A stretch of 34,591 nucleotides of DNA from Mesorhizobium sp. LNHC252B00 (GTDB lineage: Bacteria; Pseudomonadota; Alphaproteobacteria; Rhizobiales; Rhizobiaceae): contig NZ_AYWO01000036.1 of the NCBI RefSeq assembly GCF_000502955.1, positions 19,284-53,874 on the forward strand. The letters run 5' to 3'. The number at the start of each line of letters is the position of its first letter. Position 1 is the stretch's first letter. The position numbers and the translations under genes are program-made. The notes under the pieces were generated by a model. It worked only from the letters and a program-made list of their open reading frames with translations. It was not told the DNA's origin and ran no database searches. Positions 7,091 through 14,823 of the stretch are shown one piece after another.

Positions 7091-7570
7091 ATGGTTTCCG
7101 ATGGCATCGACAGATTGGGCTTCTTGATCCACGACGTGCAGCGCCTGATGCGCAAGCGCTTCGAGGCGAGGGCCAGTGGCTTGGGGCTTTCTTCGGCGCA
7201 ATGGCGGCTTCTGGTCCGCGTTGCCAAGGAAGACGGCGTCGCGCAGGCGCGGCTGGCCGAACTTCTCGAAATCGAGCCGATCAGTGTTTCTCGCCTGGTC
7301 GATCGCATGGAGGAGGGCGGCTGGATCGAGCGTCGTCCCGACGCTGCCGATCGCCGTGTCCGCATGATCTTCCTGACGCCCAAGGCGAGCGATGCCTACG
7401 CCGTGATCAAGAGCATTGCCGGGGAAGTCTACGAGGAATCGCTCGTCGGCGTGAAGCCGGAAGCCCGTCGTGTCCTCATAGAGGGGCTTGAGGCGATGGT
7501 CCGGAACCTGACCGACGACGAGACGCCATCCATTGAAAAAGTGAAGACTACAGAAGGCACAGCAGCATGA
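7091..7570 (+). CDS. MarR-family transcriptional regulator of emrAB
   Basis: The 159-residue protein has the MarR winged-helix fold: an N-terminal dimerisation helix (FLIHDVQRLMRKRFE), LSSAQWRLLVRV, the recognition region LAELLEIEPISVSRLVDRME (about 54-73) and the wing with ERRPDAADRRVRMIFLT, including the family's D-x-R-D-x-R-like turn. It is followed by the emrA-like gene with an ATGA overlap (7567-7570), so the regulator and pump are one operon. MarR/EmrR proteins in such cassettes typically repress the operon until a phenolic or flavonoid-like pump substrate binds. The ATG at 7091 has no good Shine-Dalgarno sequence; see the promoter entry. Confidence 0.9.
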   Translation: MVSDGIDRLGFLIHDVQRLMRKRFEARASGLGLSSAQWRLLVRVAKEDGVAQARLAELLEIEPISVSRLVDRMEEGGWIERRPDAADRRVRMIFLTPKASDAYAVIKSIAGEVYEESLVGVKPEARRVLIEGLEAMVRNLTDDETPSIEKVKTTEGTAA

Positions 7571-8748
7571 ACGCGGTAGCCAAGATAGACGAGAAAGTGA
7601 CCGAGCTGGAAATGGAAGCGCCGGAGAAGCCGGCCGCGGCCCCGGTGACGGTTGCTCCCCCGGTGCAGCCGGCCCTGGCGCCAGTGAAGAAAAAGCGTCG
7701 GCTGGGCCGTCTCTTGCTGATGGTCGCGCTGCCTGCGGCACTGGCTGTCGGCGGCGGTTACGTCTGGGTCACCGGCGGCCGCTACCAGGAGACGGAGAAC
7801 GCCAATCTGCAGCAGGCCAAGGTATCGATCGCTTCCGACACGGCCGGGCGTATCGTTCAGGTCGACATCGCCGACAACCAGCTGGTCAAGCAGGGTGACG
7901 TGCTGTTTGCCATTGACCCCGAGCCCTACCGGATCGCCCTGGCCCAGGCCGACGCGGCGGTTGCGGGAGCGCGTCTCAATGTCGAGCAGCTGCGCGCGGC
8001 TTATGGTCAGTCGATGGCTCAGCAAAAGTCCGACACCAGCCAAGTCGCCTTCGCCCAGTCGCAGTTCGACCGCGCCGCCGACCTTGCCCAGAAGGGCATC
8101 AACGCCAAGTCGTCGCTGGACGAAGCCAAGAACGATCTCGACAAGGCCAGGGAGCAGCTCGCCGTTGCCGAGCAAGGCATCATCAGCGCCAAGGCAGCCC
8201 TTGGCGGCAATCCCGACATCGAGACCGACAAGCATCCGACCGTGATGGCCGCGCTCGCCGCGCGTGACAAGGCGGCCTATGACCTGGCGCAGACCACGGT
8301 CAAGGCGCCGGCCGACGGCGTCATCAGCCAGGCTTCCTCATTCAAGGTCGGTCAGTATGTCGGTTCCGGCACGCCGCTGTTCTCGCTGGTCGAGACCGGC
8401 GACACCTGGATCGCCGCCAATTTCAAGGAAACGCAGCTCACCCACATGAAGCCCGGGCAGAAGGCCGATATCGTGGTCGACACCTACCCGGGGCGCACCT
8501 TCGAGGCGACGGTCAAGGCGATTGGCGCCGGCACGGGAGCCGAATTCTCGCTGCTGCCGGCCCAGAATGCCACCGGCAACTGGGTCAAGGTCACGCAACG
8601 CATTCCGGTGCGCCTCGAACTGATCGATGCAGACGCCAAGATGGCGTTGCGCACCGGCATGAGCGCCACCGTCACCGTCGACACCGGCGTGGCACGTGGC
8701 CTGCCGTCGATCTTCGGCCACGCCACGGCAGGCGAGGCCGCGCAGTAA
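7567..8748 (+). CDS. emrA: EmrA/HlyD-family membrane fusion protein
   Basis: This 393-residue periplasmic adaptor should link the EmrB transporter to an outer-membrane channel. It has a Pro/Ala-rich cytoplasmic tail (1-46), one membrane helix (about 47-68), a split biotinyl-lipoyl domain (TAGRIVQVDIADNQLVKQGDVLF near 92-115; ADGVISQASSFKVGQYVGSG later), a helical hairpin of about 90 residues rich in Ala, Gln and Asp, and a beta-barrel end (GDTWIAANFKETQL, GQKADIVVDTYPG, VKVTQRIPVRLEL). Length and domain order match EmrA. Translation is coupled to marR. The emrB gene does not follow directly; a 307-base structured spacer intervenes. Confidence 0.92.
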   Translation: MNAVAKIDEKVTELEMEAPEKPAAAPVTVAPPVQPALAPVKKKRRLGRLLLMVALPAALAVGGGYVWVTGGRYQETENANLQQAKVSIASDTAGRIVQVDIADNQLVKQGDVLFAIDPEPYRIALAQADAAVAGARLNVEQLRAAYGQSMAQQKSDTSQVAFAQSQFDRAADLAQKGINAKSSLDEAKNDLDKAREQLAVAEQGIISAKAALGGNPDIETDKHPTVMAALAARDKAAYDLAQTTVKAPADGVISQASSFKVGQYVGSGTPLFSLVETGDTWIAANFKETQLTHMKPGQKADIVVDTYPGRTFEATVKAIGAGTGAEFSLLPAQNATGNWVKVTQRIPVRLELIDADAKMALRTGMSATVTVDTGVARGLPSIFGHATAGEAAQ

Positions 8749-8896
8749 AGTCAGCGGAATCCCGCGGGGACCTGCGGGTGGAAGCGAGTAGCAGGATCGG
8801 TCTGATGGAGGAGTGGGAAGGATCAGCGTCTGGGCGAAGCCGCCGCGCGGCTTGATCGGAATCTGAAATCTTCGGCACGGACCCGTCGGTCCTCAT

Positions 8897-9014
8897 GTTT
8901 CCGGGCGGCAGGCATCCGCTCATCAGAGACTTTCGGTCGATGTAACCCCCACATCGATAATCGCGTCCCACCGCGATGAAGGTCTCTCAACGGAAGGCGT
9001 TGCCGCCCGGAAAC
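8897..9014 (+). promoter_or_regulatory. Candidate structured RNA or palindromic element between emrA and emrB
   Basis: The 307-base emrA-emrB spacer (8749-9055) has no convincing gene but is full of complementary segments. A perfect 14-base stem pairs 8897-8910 with 9001-9014. Inside it, 8925-8934 pairs with 8978-8987 (10 pairs, one G-U on the plus strand). Enclosed by that are two hairpins: 8937-8943 with 8951-8957 (loop AACCCCC) and 8960-8965 with 8972-8977 (loop TCCCAC). This gives a nested stem and three-way junction. Smaller hairpins precede it (8837-8842/8848-8853; 8879-8883/8888-8892). The G-U pair would be an A-C mismatch on the minus strand, favouring a plus-strand transcript. No known riboswitch core was recognised. 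The role is unknown; an mRNA leader controlling emrB or a mobile palindromic repeat are the main options. Confidence 0.5.
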
Positions 9015-9055
9015 CCGTTGTACACGTTTTTGTTATCTGCTGGAAGTTCCACGTC

Positions 9056-10588
9056 ATGAGCACGCCCGAACCCTTCAAAGAAGTGCCGCATCGCGGCCTG
9101 ATCACGGTCGCGCTCATGCTGGCGACGATCATGCAGGCGCTCGACACGACGATCGCCAACGTCGCGTTGCCGACCATGACCGGCGATCTCGGCGCCTCAC
9201 CCGACAACATCAACTGGGTGCTGACCTCCTACATCGTCGCCGCCGCCATCATGACGCCGGTGACCGGCTGGCTGGCCGACCGCTTCGGCCGCAAGGAACT
9301 GTTCCTGGGGGCGGTTGTCGGCTTCACCGTGTTCTCGATGCTGTGCGGTATCGCCTGGAGCCTGGAGAGCATAGTGTTCTTCCGGCTGATGCAGGGCGTG
9401 TTCGGCGCCGCCATCGTGCCACTGTCGCAAACCTTCCTGCTCGACATCAACCCCAGGGAACGCCACGGCCAGGCAATGGCCATCTGGGGAGCCGGCATCA
9501 TGCTGGGGCCAATCCTGGGCCCGACGCTCGGCGGCTGGCTGACCGAGAATTTCAACTGGCGCTGGGTGTTCTTCATCAATTTGCCGGTCGGCATCATCGC
9601 CTTCCTCGGCATGGCCGCCTATCTGCCGGCGGTTGCCCGGCGGGTGCGCAGCTTCGATTTCTTCGGCTTCGCCATGTTATCGCTCGGTGTCGGTGCGCTG
9701 CAGCTGCTGCTCGACCGCGGCGGCGAGGTCGACTGGTTTTCTTCGGTCGAGATCTGGATCGAGCTTGCTCTTTCGATCACCGGATTCTGGGTGTTCATCA
9801 TCCACACGCTGACGGCGGAACGTCCTTTCATCGATCCGAAGATCTTCCTCGACCGCAATTTCGTGACCGGGCTGGCATTCATCTTCGTCATGGGCGTGCT
9901 GATCCTGGCCTCGATGTCGCTGCTGCCGCCGATGCTGTCGACCATCTTCGGCTATCCGACCGTCACCATCGGTGTCGTCTTGGGGCCGCGCGGTGTCGGC
10001 ACGATGATTTCGATGCTTGTCGTCGGGCGGCTGATGAGCAGGATCGACGCCAGGATTCTTGTCGTCATCGGCTTTCTGCTGACCGCGCAGTCACTCTACA
10101 CCATGTCCAGCTTCACGCCGCAGATGGACAACTGGCTGATCCTCAGCTCCGGCGTCATCCAGGGCCTGGGCATGGGAATGGTGTTCGTGCCGCTGTCGAC
10201 CGTCGCCTTCGCCACGCTTGACGTGCGGTTCCGCACAGATGCCACAGCCTTGTTCAGCCTGGTGCGCAATCTCGGCTCGTCCATCGGCGTGTCGGTGGTG
10301 ACGGTTCTGATGGTGCGCAACACGCAGGTCAATCACACCGAGCTTTCGGCCTTCATCAACCCGTTCAACCCAAATCTCTGGGCCGCCTCTCCGGCAGCCG
10401 CAAGCGGCGATCCAATGGCGCTTTCGCAGGTCGATCGTGTGGTCAATCTTCAGGCGATGATGATCTCTTACGTCAACGACTTCAAAATACTCATGGTGAT
10501 GACGCTGCTTGCCATCCCGTTTGTGTTCCTGCTGCGCAAGCCAAAGCAGGCGCCGGCCGGTGGCGCACCAGCCGCGCATATGGACTGA
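9056..10588 (+). CDS. emrB: EmrB/QacA-type multidrug transporter (DHA2, 14-helix MFS)
   Basis: This 510-residue proton-coupled exporter has the DHA2 hallmarks: LDTTIANVALP in helix 1 (29-39), the inter-helix loop GWLADRFGRKEL (about 71-82), and the antiporter motif region GAGIMLGPILGPTLGGWL in helix 5. Fourteen hydrophobic segments fit the length. With the emrA-like adaptor it should move hydrophobic or amphipathic compounds across both membranes. The ATG has a weak GGAAG site about 10 bases upstream. It lies 307 bases after emrA, an unusually long gap for this gene pair, and a repeat element follows its stop codon. Confidence 0.93.
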   Translation: MSTPEPFKEVPHRGLITVALMLATIMQALDTTIANVALPTMTGDLGASPDNINWVLTSYIVAAAIMTPVTGWLADRFGRKELFLGAVVGFTVFSMLCGIAWSLESIVFFRLMQGVFGAAIVPLSQTFLLDINPRERHGQAMAIWGAGIMLGPILGPTLGGWLTENFNWRWVFFINLPVGIIAFLGMAAYLPAVARRVRSFDFFGFAMLSLGVGALQLLLDRGGEVDWFSSVEIWIELALSITGFWVFIIHTLTAERPFIDPKIFLDRNFVTGLAFIFVMGVLILASMSLLPPMLSTIFGYPTVTIGVVLGPRGVGTMISMLVVGRLMSRIDARILVVIGFLLTAQSLYTMSSFTPQMDNWLILSSGVIQGLGMGMVFVPLSTVAFATLDVRFRTDATALFSLVRNLGSSIGVSVVTVLMVRNTQVNHTELSAFINPFNPNLWAASPAAASGDPMALSQVDRVVNLQAMMISYVNDFKILMVMTLLAIPFVFLLRKPKQAPAGGAPAAHMD

Positions 10589-10595
10589 AGCGCAT

Positions 10596-10687
10596 CGCGT
10601 CGAAACGGATTCATGTGACGCGTTTTAGGTGTCTGGTTGCTATGCATGTCGTTGTCTCAAGCCGGGGCTACTTTTTGAGCGACATGC
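10596..10687 (+). repeat. Composite rhizobial intergenic palindromic element
   Basis: There are two palindromes in tandem just after emrB. CGCGTC (10596-10601) pairs with GACGCG (10617-10622). GCATGTCG (10644-10651) pairs with CGACATGC (10680-10687), with an inner CTCAA/TTGAG pair. The two-palindrome plan and sequence resemble elements I know from Mesorhizobium and the RIME-type elements of other rhizobia. It may end the emrB transcript. Related single or double copies occur at 20784, 22579 and 27166 in this window. The 10589-10744 stretch holds no gene. Confidence 0.75.
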
Positions 10688-10744
10688 GTTAGATGCCGTT
10701 GCGCTTGAGGTTGTAAGTCTCCATGGCAACCAGTCTGGAGATTT

Positions 10745-10954
10745 ATGAATATGCAGCTTGCATTCTCAACTATTCCAGTAGCGGATGGCGCAGTGGCGAT
10801 CGCTCCGGGCGGTGTCGACCAAGTTCGTCCTGATGTTGAAGAATACCGGGTCCGGGAGCTAGATGGAGGGTTCGAGGACAGCCCTTGGCTTCAGGTATTC
10901 AGGCCACGCGGCGCCGATTTCGATCCGGTTCATCTGTCATTAGTATGTCCCTAA
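10745..10954 (+). CDS. Possible small protein upstream of the GGDEF-EAL gene
   Basis: A 69-residue frame starts MNMQLAFSTIPVADG and ends FDPVHLSLVCP, with GGAG four bases before the ATG. No family is recognised and there is no membrane segment or signal peptide. Its stop codon is 68 bases before the preferred start of the large signalling gene, so it could be a leader cistron. The ribosome site lies within a predicted hairpin (10716-10723 with 10736-10743). Codon bias is weaker than in the neighbouring genes, so a chance frame remains quite possible. Confidence 0.3.
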   Translation: MNMQLAFSTIPVADGAVAIAPGGVDQVRPDVEEYRVRELDGGFEDSPWLQVFRPRGADFDPVHLSLVCP

Positions 10955-10959
10955 TACTA
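10941..10959. promoter_or_regulatory. AT-rich inverted repeat before the GGDEF-EAL gene
   Basis: TAGTAT (10941-10946) and ATACTA (10954-10959) form a perfect 6-base inverted repeat with a 7-base centre, in a short A/T-rich island 64 bases before the likely TTG start. It could be an operator or part of the promoter; no regulator is identifiable nearby. Confidence 0.25.
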
Positions 10960-11022
10960 TAGGCGGACTTTCCGTCCAGGCGAGTGACATTTTTGCCAGA
11001 CGCCAAATCGGAGGAACTCTGT

Positions 11023-13704
11023 TTGGTCACGAAATCATCCAGGCTAGCCATCGAGGTGCCCGAGTCGAGCGGTCTGGCCGTACTGGCAAAATTGGCCACG
11101 GCTTCCTACGAAACCCTAGAGCACGAGCTTCGAGCGACGATCGTCGAACTCGAGGGCCAGGCGCTCCGGTTCAAGACGGTGATCGACAATATATCGCAAG
11201 GCATTTGCTTTTTCGACGCCGATGAACGTCTGATCTTGTCCAACCGTCGCTATGCGGAAATCTACCGCATTGCGGTGGAGCAATTGCAGCCGGGCCTGAC
11301 ACTGGGTGAAATCGTCGAGCGACGCGTCGCGGCCGGAACATCCGCCATGGCTGCCGACGCCTATCTAGCATTGGCCCGGTCGGTCAATTCGAGTGTTACG
11401 TCGAGAATCTGGACCGCCAACCTGGCCGATGGCCGGACAATTCAGGTCTGCCACCAACCTATGCCCGACGGCGGCTGGGTTTCCACGCATGAGGATATTA
11501 CGGAACTCGCGGCCAATCGCCAGTTTGTCGATGAACGCATCTCGCTGCAAACGCTGATCGACTGGGTGCCCGGCTATCTGTGGGTCAAGGACACCGAAAG
11601 CCGTTTCGTCGTGGTCAACAGGGCCCTTGCGTCCGACAGTGGCCGGGACAAGACAAGCGACATGATCGGCTTGACCGACTTTGATCTCCATGCTCCCGAA
11701 CTTGCGCAGAAATTTCGCCTGATCGAACAGAACGTCCTCACCGGCGGACAGCCGATGATCGACGAGGAGGAGTTTGTTGTCGATGCGTCCGGCGCCGGCA
11801 AGTGGTTCTCGTCGACGAAGGTTCCGCTACGCAATGTTAAAAATGAGATATTCGGTCTAATTGGCATCGCCCACGACATCACTGCCCGCAAGCAAGCCGA
11901 CGTCCTGCGTGACGGGCAAGCGCAAATCCTGGAAATGATCGCGATGAGTGCTCCGCTCGAGGACGTGCTCGACCGCCTCATGCGTCTCGTGGAATCCCAG
12001 CTGACAGGCATATTCGGTTCCGTCTTGCTCCTCGACAAGCATGGCAGCCATTTGCGGCACGGTGCGGCGCCGAGCTTGGTGAAAGGCTATACGAACGCCA
12101 TCGATGGCATCGCCATCGGTCCCAAGGTCGGATCCTGTGGGACCGCCGTCTATCGGCGGGAGCCAGTCATTGTCGCCGACGTCATACAAGATCCGCTGTG
12201 GGAGGATTACCGCGAACTGGTGGCGGTATACGGATATCGTTCTTGCTGGTCGACCCCGATCCTGTCGCATCAGGGCGCGGTTTTGGGTGTCTTTGCAATG
12301 TATTCGATGACGGTGCGTGAACCGGTCGAGGCCGAGACCCGGCTGATTGATTTCACGACCCGCATCGCCGGTATAGCGATCGAGCGCAAACTGGCTGAAG
12401 ACCAAATCCACTTCATGGCAAATCATGACGTGCTTACCGGGCTTCCTAATCGCGCCTTGCTGGAGGACCGGCTTTCTCAAGCCATCTTGTACGCGCAGCG
12501 ATACGATCGCTGGGTGACGCTGGTGTTCATCGATCTCGACAATTTCAAGCTCGTCAACGATACGCTCGGCCACAATGCCGGAGACGAGCTCTTGAAGACC
12601 GTCGCCAGCCGTATGGTCGAATGCGTAAGGGCGACCGACACCGTTGTGCGACTTGGCGGCGATGAATTTGTGATCGTCCTGTTCGACCAGCCCACGGATG
12701 TCGATCTCATCTCCCAGAGCTTGCAGAAGATCCGGGCCGCGATCGCGGAGCCGGTTCATCTCGGAGAGCATCAGCTACGAACGACCGCCAGTATCGGCAT
12801 CGCGAACTATCCCAAGGATGGAGCGAGCCCGGAAACACTCCTGGCCAATGCCGATGCAGCCATGTATCGCGCGAAAGAGTTCGGCCGCGACAATTTCCAG
12901 TTCTACGCTCCCGAATTCAACTCAAGGGCTCATGAAAAATTCGTGCTTCAAGAGGAATTGCGAAACGCCTTGGCCGCCTCGGAATTCGCGCTGGTCTACC
13001 AGCCGCAAGTTGATCTTCGCTCGGGGCGTGTCTTTGCGGTGGAAGCGTTGATACGCTGGAACCACCCAACACTGGGCCTGGTAGCGCCGACCAGCTTCAT
13101 TCCTGCGGCCGAGGAGACAGGTCTGATCGTGCCGATCGGCGATTGGGTCCTGCACGAAGCCTGTCGACAGAACAAAGCCTGGCAGGATGCGGGTCTACCG
13201 CCGATGACGGTTTGCGTGAATGTGTCGGCTCGGCAATTCAGGGAAAAGAACCTGATCGGACGTGTCGTCAATGCACTCCAGGAGAGCGGCCTTGAGGCAA
13301 GCTACCTGGAGCTGGAGTTGACCGAAAGCCTCATCATGCAGGACACAGAGTTGGCCGTCGCGACGATGAACGAACTGCAACATCTTGGCGTTCAGATCTC
13401 GATCGACGATTTCGGGACGGGCTATTCCAGCCTCAGCGCACTCAAGACGTTTCCAGTTGCGCGGCTAAAGATCGACAAATCTTTCATCAACGACGTCGCC
13501 GATGACGAAAACGATCAGGCTGTTGCGAGCGCCGTGATTTCGTTGGGTCAAAAATTGAACATGAGGGTTATCGCCGAAGGCGTCGAAACCGACGATCAAG
13601 TGGCTTTCCTGCTCAAAAACAATTGCGATGAAATGCAGGGATATCACTTCAGCAAACCGGTCTCCGCACGGGACATCGAGACCTTGCTCAACCCCAAGGA
13701 TTGA
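11023..13704 (+). CDS. PAS-PAS-GAF-GGDEF-EAL cyclic-di-GMP signalling protein
   Basis: The protein has about 893 residues. A PAS-like domain (about 30-150, ISQGICFFDADERLILSNRRYAEIY) is followed by a second PAS domain (about 160-285, ending GIAHDITARKQA), a GAF domain (about 295-455, with GSCGTAVYRREPVIVADV), a diguanylate cyclase domain and a phosphodiesterase domain. GGDEF is intact (residues 545-549), and RATD five residues before it is a product-inhibition I-site. EAL is intact (674-676), with NVSARQF, LELTES, DDFGTGYSSL, KIDKSF and AEGVET, so both activities are possible. No membrane helix is seen; it should be a cytosolic sensor. GGAGG at 11010-11014 lies 8 bases before TTG 11023, the chosen start; a GTG at 10984 in the same frame has only a poorly spaced site. 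The sensed signal is unknown. Confidence 0.93.
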   Translation: MVTKSSRLAIEVPESSGLAVLAKLATASYETLEHELRATIVELEGQALRFKTVIDNISQGICFFDADERLILSNRRYAEIYRIAVEQLQPGLTLGEIVERRVAAGTSAMAADAYLALARSVNSSVTSRIWTANLADGRTIQVCHQPMPDGGWVSTHEDITELAANRQFVDERISLQTLIDWVPGYLWVKDTESRFVVVNRALASDSGRDKTSDMIGLTDFDLHAPELAQKFRLIEQNVLTGGQPMIDEEEFVVDASGAGKWFSSTKVPLRNVKNEIFGLIGIAHDITARKQADVLRDGQAQILEMIAMSAPLEDVLDRLMRLVESQLTGIFGSVLLLDKHGSHLRHGAAPSLVKGYTNAIDGIAIGPKVGSCGTAVYRREPVIVADVIQDPLWEDYRELVAVYGYRSCWSTPILSHQGAVLGVFAMYSMTVREPVEAETRLIDFTTRIAGIAIERKLAEDQIHFMANHDVLTGLPNRALLEDRLSQAILYAQRYDRWVTLVFIDLDNFKLVNDTLGHNAGDELLKTVASRMVECVRATDTVVRLGGDEFVIVLFDQPTDVDLISQSLQKIRAAIAEPVHLGEHQLRTTASIGIANYPKDGASPETLLANADAAMYRAKEFGRDNFQFYAPEFNSRAHEKFVLQEELRNALAASEFALVYQPQVDLRSGRVFAVEALIRWNHPTLGLVAPTSFIPAAEETGLIVPIGDWVLHEACRQNKAWQDAGLPPMTVCVNVSARQFREKNLIGRVVNALQESGLEASYLELELTESLIMQDTELAVATMNELQHLGVQISIDDFGTGYSSLSALKTFPVARLKIDKSFINDVADDENDQAVASAVISLGQKLNMRVIAEGVETDDQVAFLLKNNCDEMQGYHFSKPVSARDIETLLNPKD

Positions 13705-13772
13705 CGGCTCAGCCATTGGTCCGCCGCGCAGCTTGACGAAGAAGCCGGCGGCCGACGGCGATACGCCTGCTG

Positions 13773-14288
13773 CTATTTCCCGAGCACGAGGCTCCAGTAA
13801 CGGAGGTTGCTGTCGCTGCCATCGCGCGCATAGGCAAGGCCGAAACGGGTGAAGCGCGGGTCTAGCATGTTGCGGCGATGGCCGGCTGAATGCACCCAGA
13901 TATCGAACAGCTTCTGCAGGTCGAAACGGCCCTCGGCGATGTTCTCCGCGGCCGCACCCGCAATGCCATTGTCTTTGACGCGCGAGGCAAAATCCTTGCC
14001 CCATCCGGTGGTGTGGCTCATGCGACGGCGTTGCGCCATGTAGCCGGCCTGCTGCAGTGCGGCCTGTTCGAGCTGCCGGTCGGGGACCAGCGCCGCGAGT
14101 CCGGCCGAAGCGCGGATGCCGGCCAGCGTGCCGGTGGCGGATGAGGAAACCCCGGCGCCTCCGCCGGCCGGCAGCGAAACGGTGCTGCAGGCGGCGAGCC
14201 CGGCCAGGGCTGCGAGGCCAGCGCCCTTAAGCAGCATGCGCCTGTTCAGGTTCGGGGTCGGATGGTCTTCGATTTTCGCAACGGTCAT
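13773..14288 (-). CDS. CAP/SCP-domain lipoprotein
   Basis: The 171-residue protein starts with a twin-arginine-like leader, NRRMLLKGAGLAALAGLAAC, whose LAAC is a lipobox; Cys would be lipid-modified. The rest (about 45-171) is a CAP (SCP/PR-1) domain: a region like RASAGLAALVPDRQLEQAA, the SHTTGWGKDF histidine region, AAENIAEG, and the signature WVHSAGHRRNMLDPRFTRFGLAYA. Bacterial CAP proteins are cell-envelope proteins of mostly unknown activity. The start ATG 14288 has AGGTGG upstream; a GTG two codons earlier is possible. It converges with the GGDEF-EAL gene 68 bases away. Confidence 0.87.
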   Translation of the reverse strand: MTVAKIEDHPTPNLNRRMLLKGAGLAALAGLAACSTVSLPAGGGAGVSSSATGTLAGIRASAGLAALVPDRQLEQAALQQAGYMAQRRRMSHTTGWGKDFASRVKDNGIAGAAAENIAEGRFDLQKLFDIWVHSAGHRRNMLDPRFTRFGLAYARDGSDSNLRYWSLVLGK

Positions 14289-14360
14289 GCCCACCTGAGA
14301 TAGTGGCGATCATGGCTTTTGCCGGGCAGGGCGGCGAAAACCGCGGTAGAATCGGTGATC

Positions 14361-14717
14361 CTAGGCGGCGGTATCGAGATTTGATTCCGTGGAACCGCCG
14401 ACCCGATCGTTCTCCGTATGCACCCACCAGGCGCCGAGTGCATCGATCAGCGGCACAAGCTTGCGGCCGGGCGCCGTGAGATCGTAATCGACGCGCAACG
14501 GATAGCCCGGATACACCGTCCGCCGCACGATACCGGCGTCCTCCAGCTTGCGCAGTTCCAGCGCCAGGATGCGATGCGAGACGGTTGGGTTGTCGCGCCT
14601 CAGGTCACTGAACCGCTTGGTCCCGTCCTTCAGATAATAGAGCAGCAAGGTGGGCCAGCGGCCGCTGAGCACGCGCATGGTCTCTTCGATCGGGCAGCGT
14701 GAGACGACATCTTTCAT
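14361..14717 (-). CDS. HxlR-family transcriptional regulator
   Basis: The 118-residue protein is a single winged-helix domain with the HxlR pattern: Cys8 in RCPIEETMRVLSGRWPTLLLYYL, then GTKRFSDLRRDNPTVSHRILALELRKLEDAGIV and the wing RTVYPGYPLRVDYDLTAPGRKL. The conserved N-terminal cysteine is the redox or electrophile sensor in several family members. It is divergent from a glutathione-transferase gene, with 106 bases between the two starts that include a likely operator, so it probably controls that enzyme and itself. Confidence 0.9.
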   Translation of the reverse strand: MKDVVSRCPIEETMRVLSGRWPTLLLYYLKDGTKRFSDLRRDNPTVSHRILALELRKLEDAGIVRRTVYPGYPLRVDYDLTAPGRKLVPLIDALGAWWVHTENDRVGGSTESNLDTAA

Positions 14718-14729
14718 GGGTAGTCCCTG

Positions 14730-14753
14730 GTTACAGAATTGTGCGTAATTTAC
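14730..14753. promoter_or_regulatory. Candidate HxlR operator between divergent genes
   Basis: GTTAC (14730-14734) and GTAAT (14745-14749) form an imperfect inverted repeat, and GTAATTTAC (14745-14753) is itself palindromic around a central base. The spacing resembles GTAC/GTTAC-type half sites used by HxlR proteins. It is 13 bases upstream of the HxlR start codon, in the shared promoter region with the glutathione transferase. Confidence 0.4.
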
Positions 14754-14823
14754 ATGGGGCGACCAGCGTTTAGGGTCAAGTTTCGCTGCGCGGCGTGATC
14801 CCTTGAATCATGGAAGAAAACAA

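Noticed and set aside
8765..8800. A stretch in the emrA-emrB spacer vaguely like the B12-box of a cobalamin riboswitch (GGGGACCTGCGGG)
   Set aside because: The conserved AGCC and GCCACTG elements and the overall layout of that riboswitch are missing; only a short G/C-rich similarity remains.
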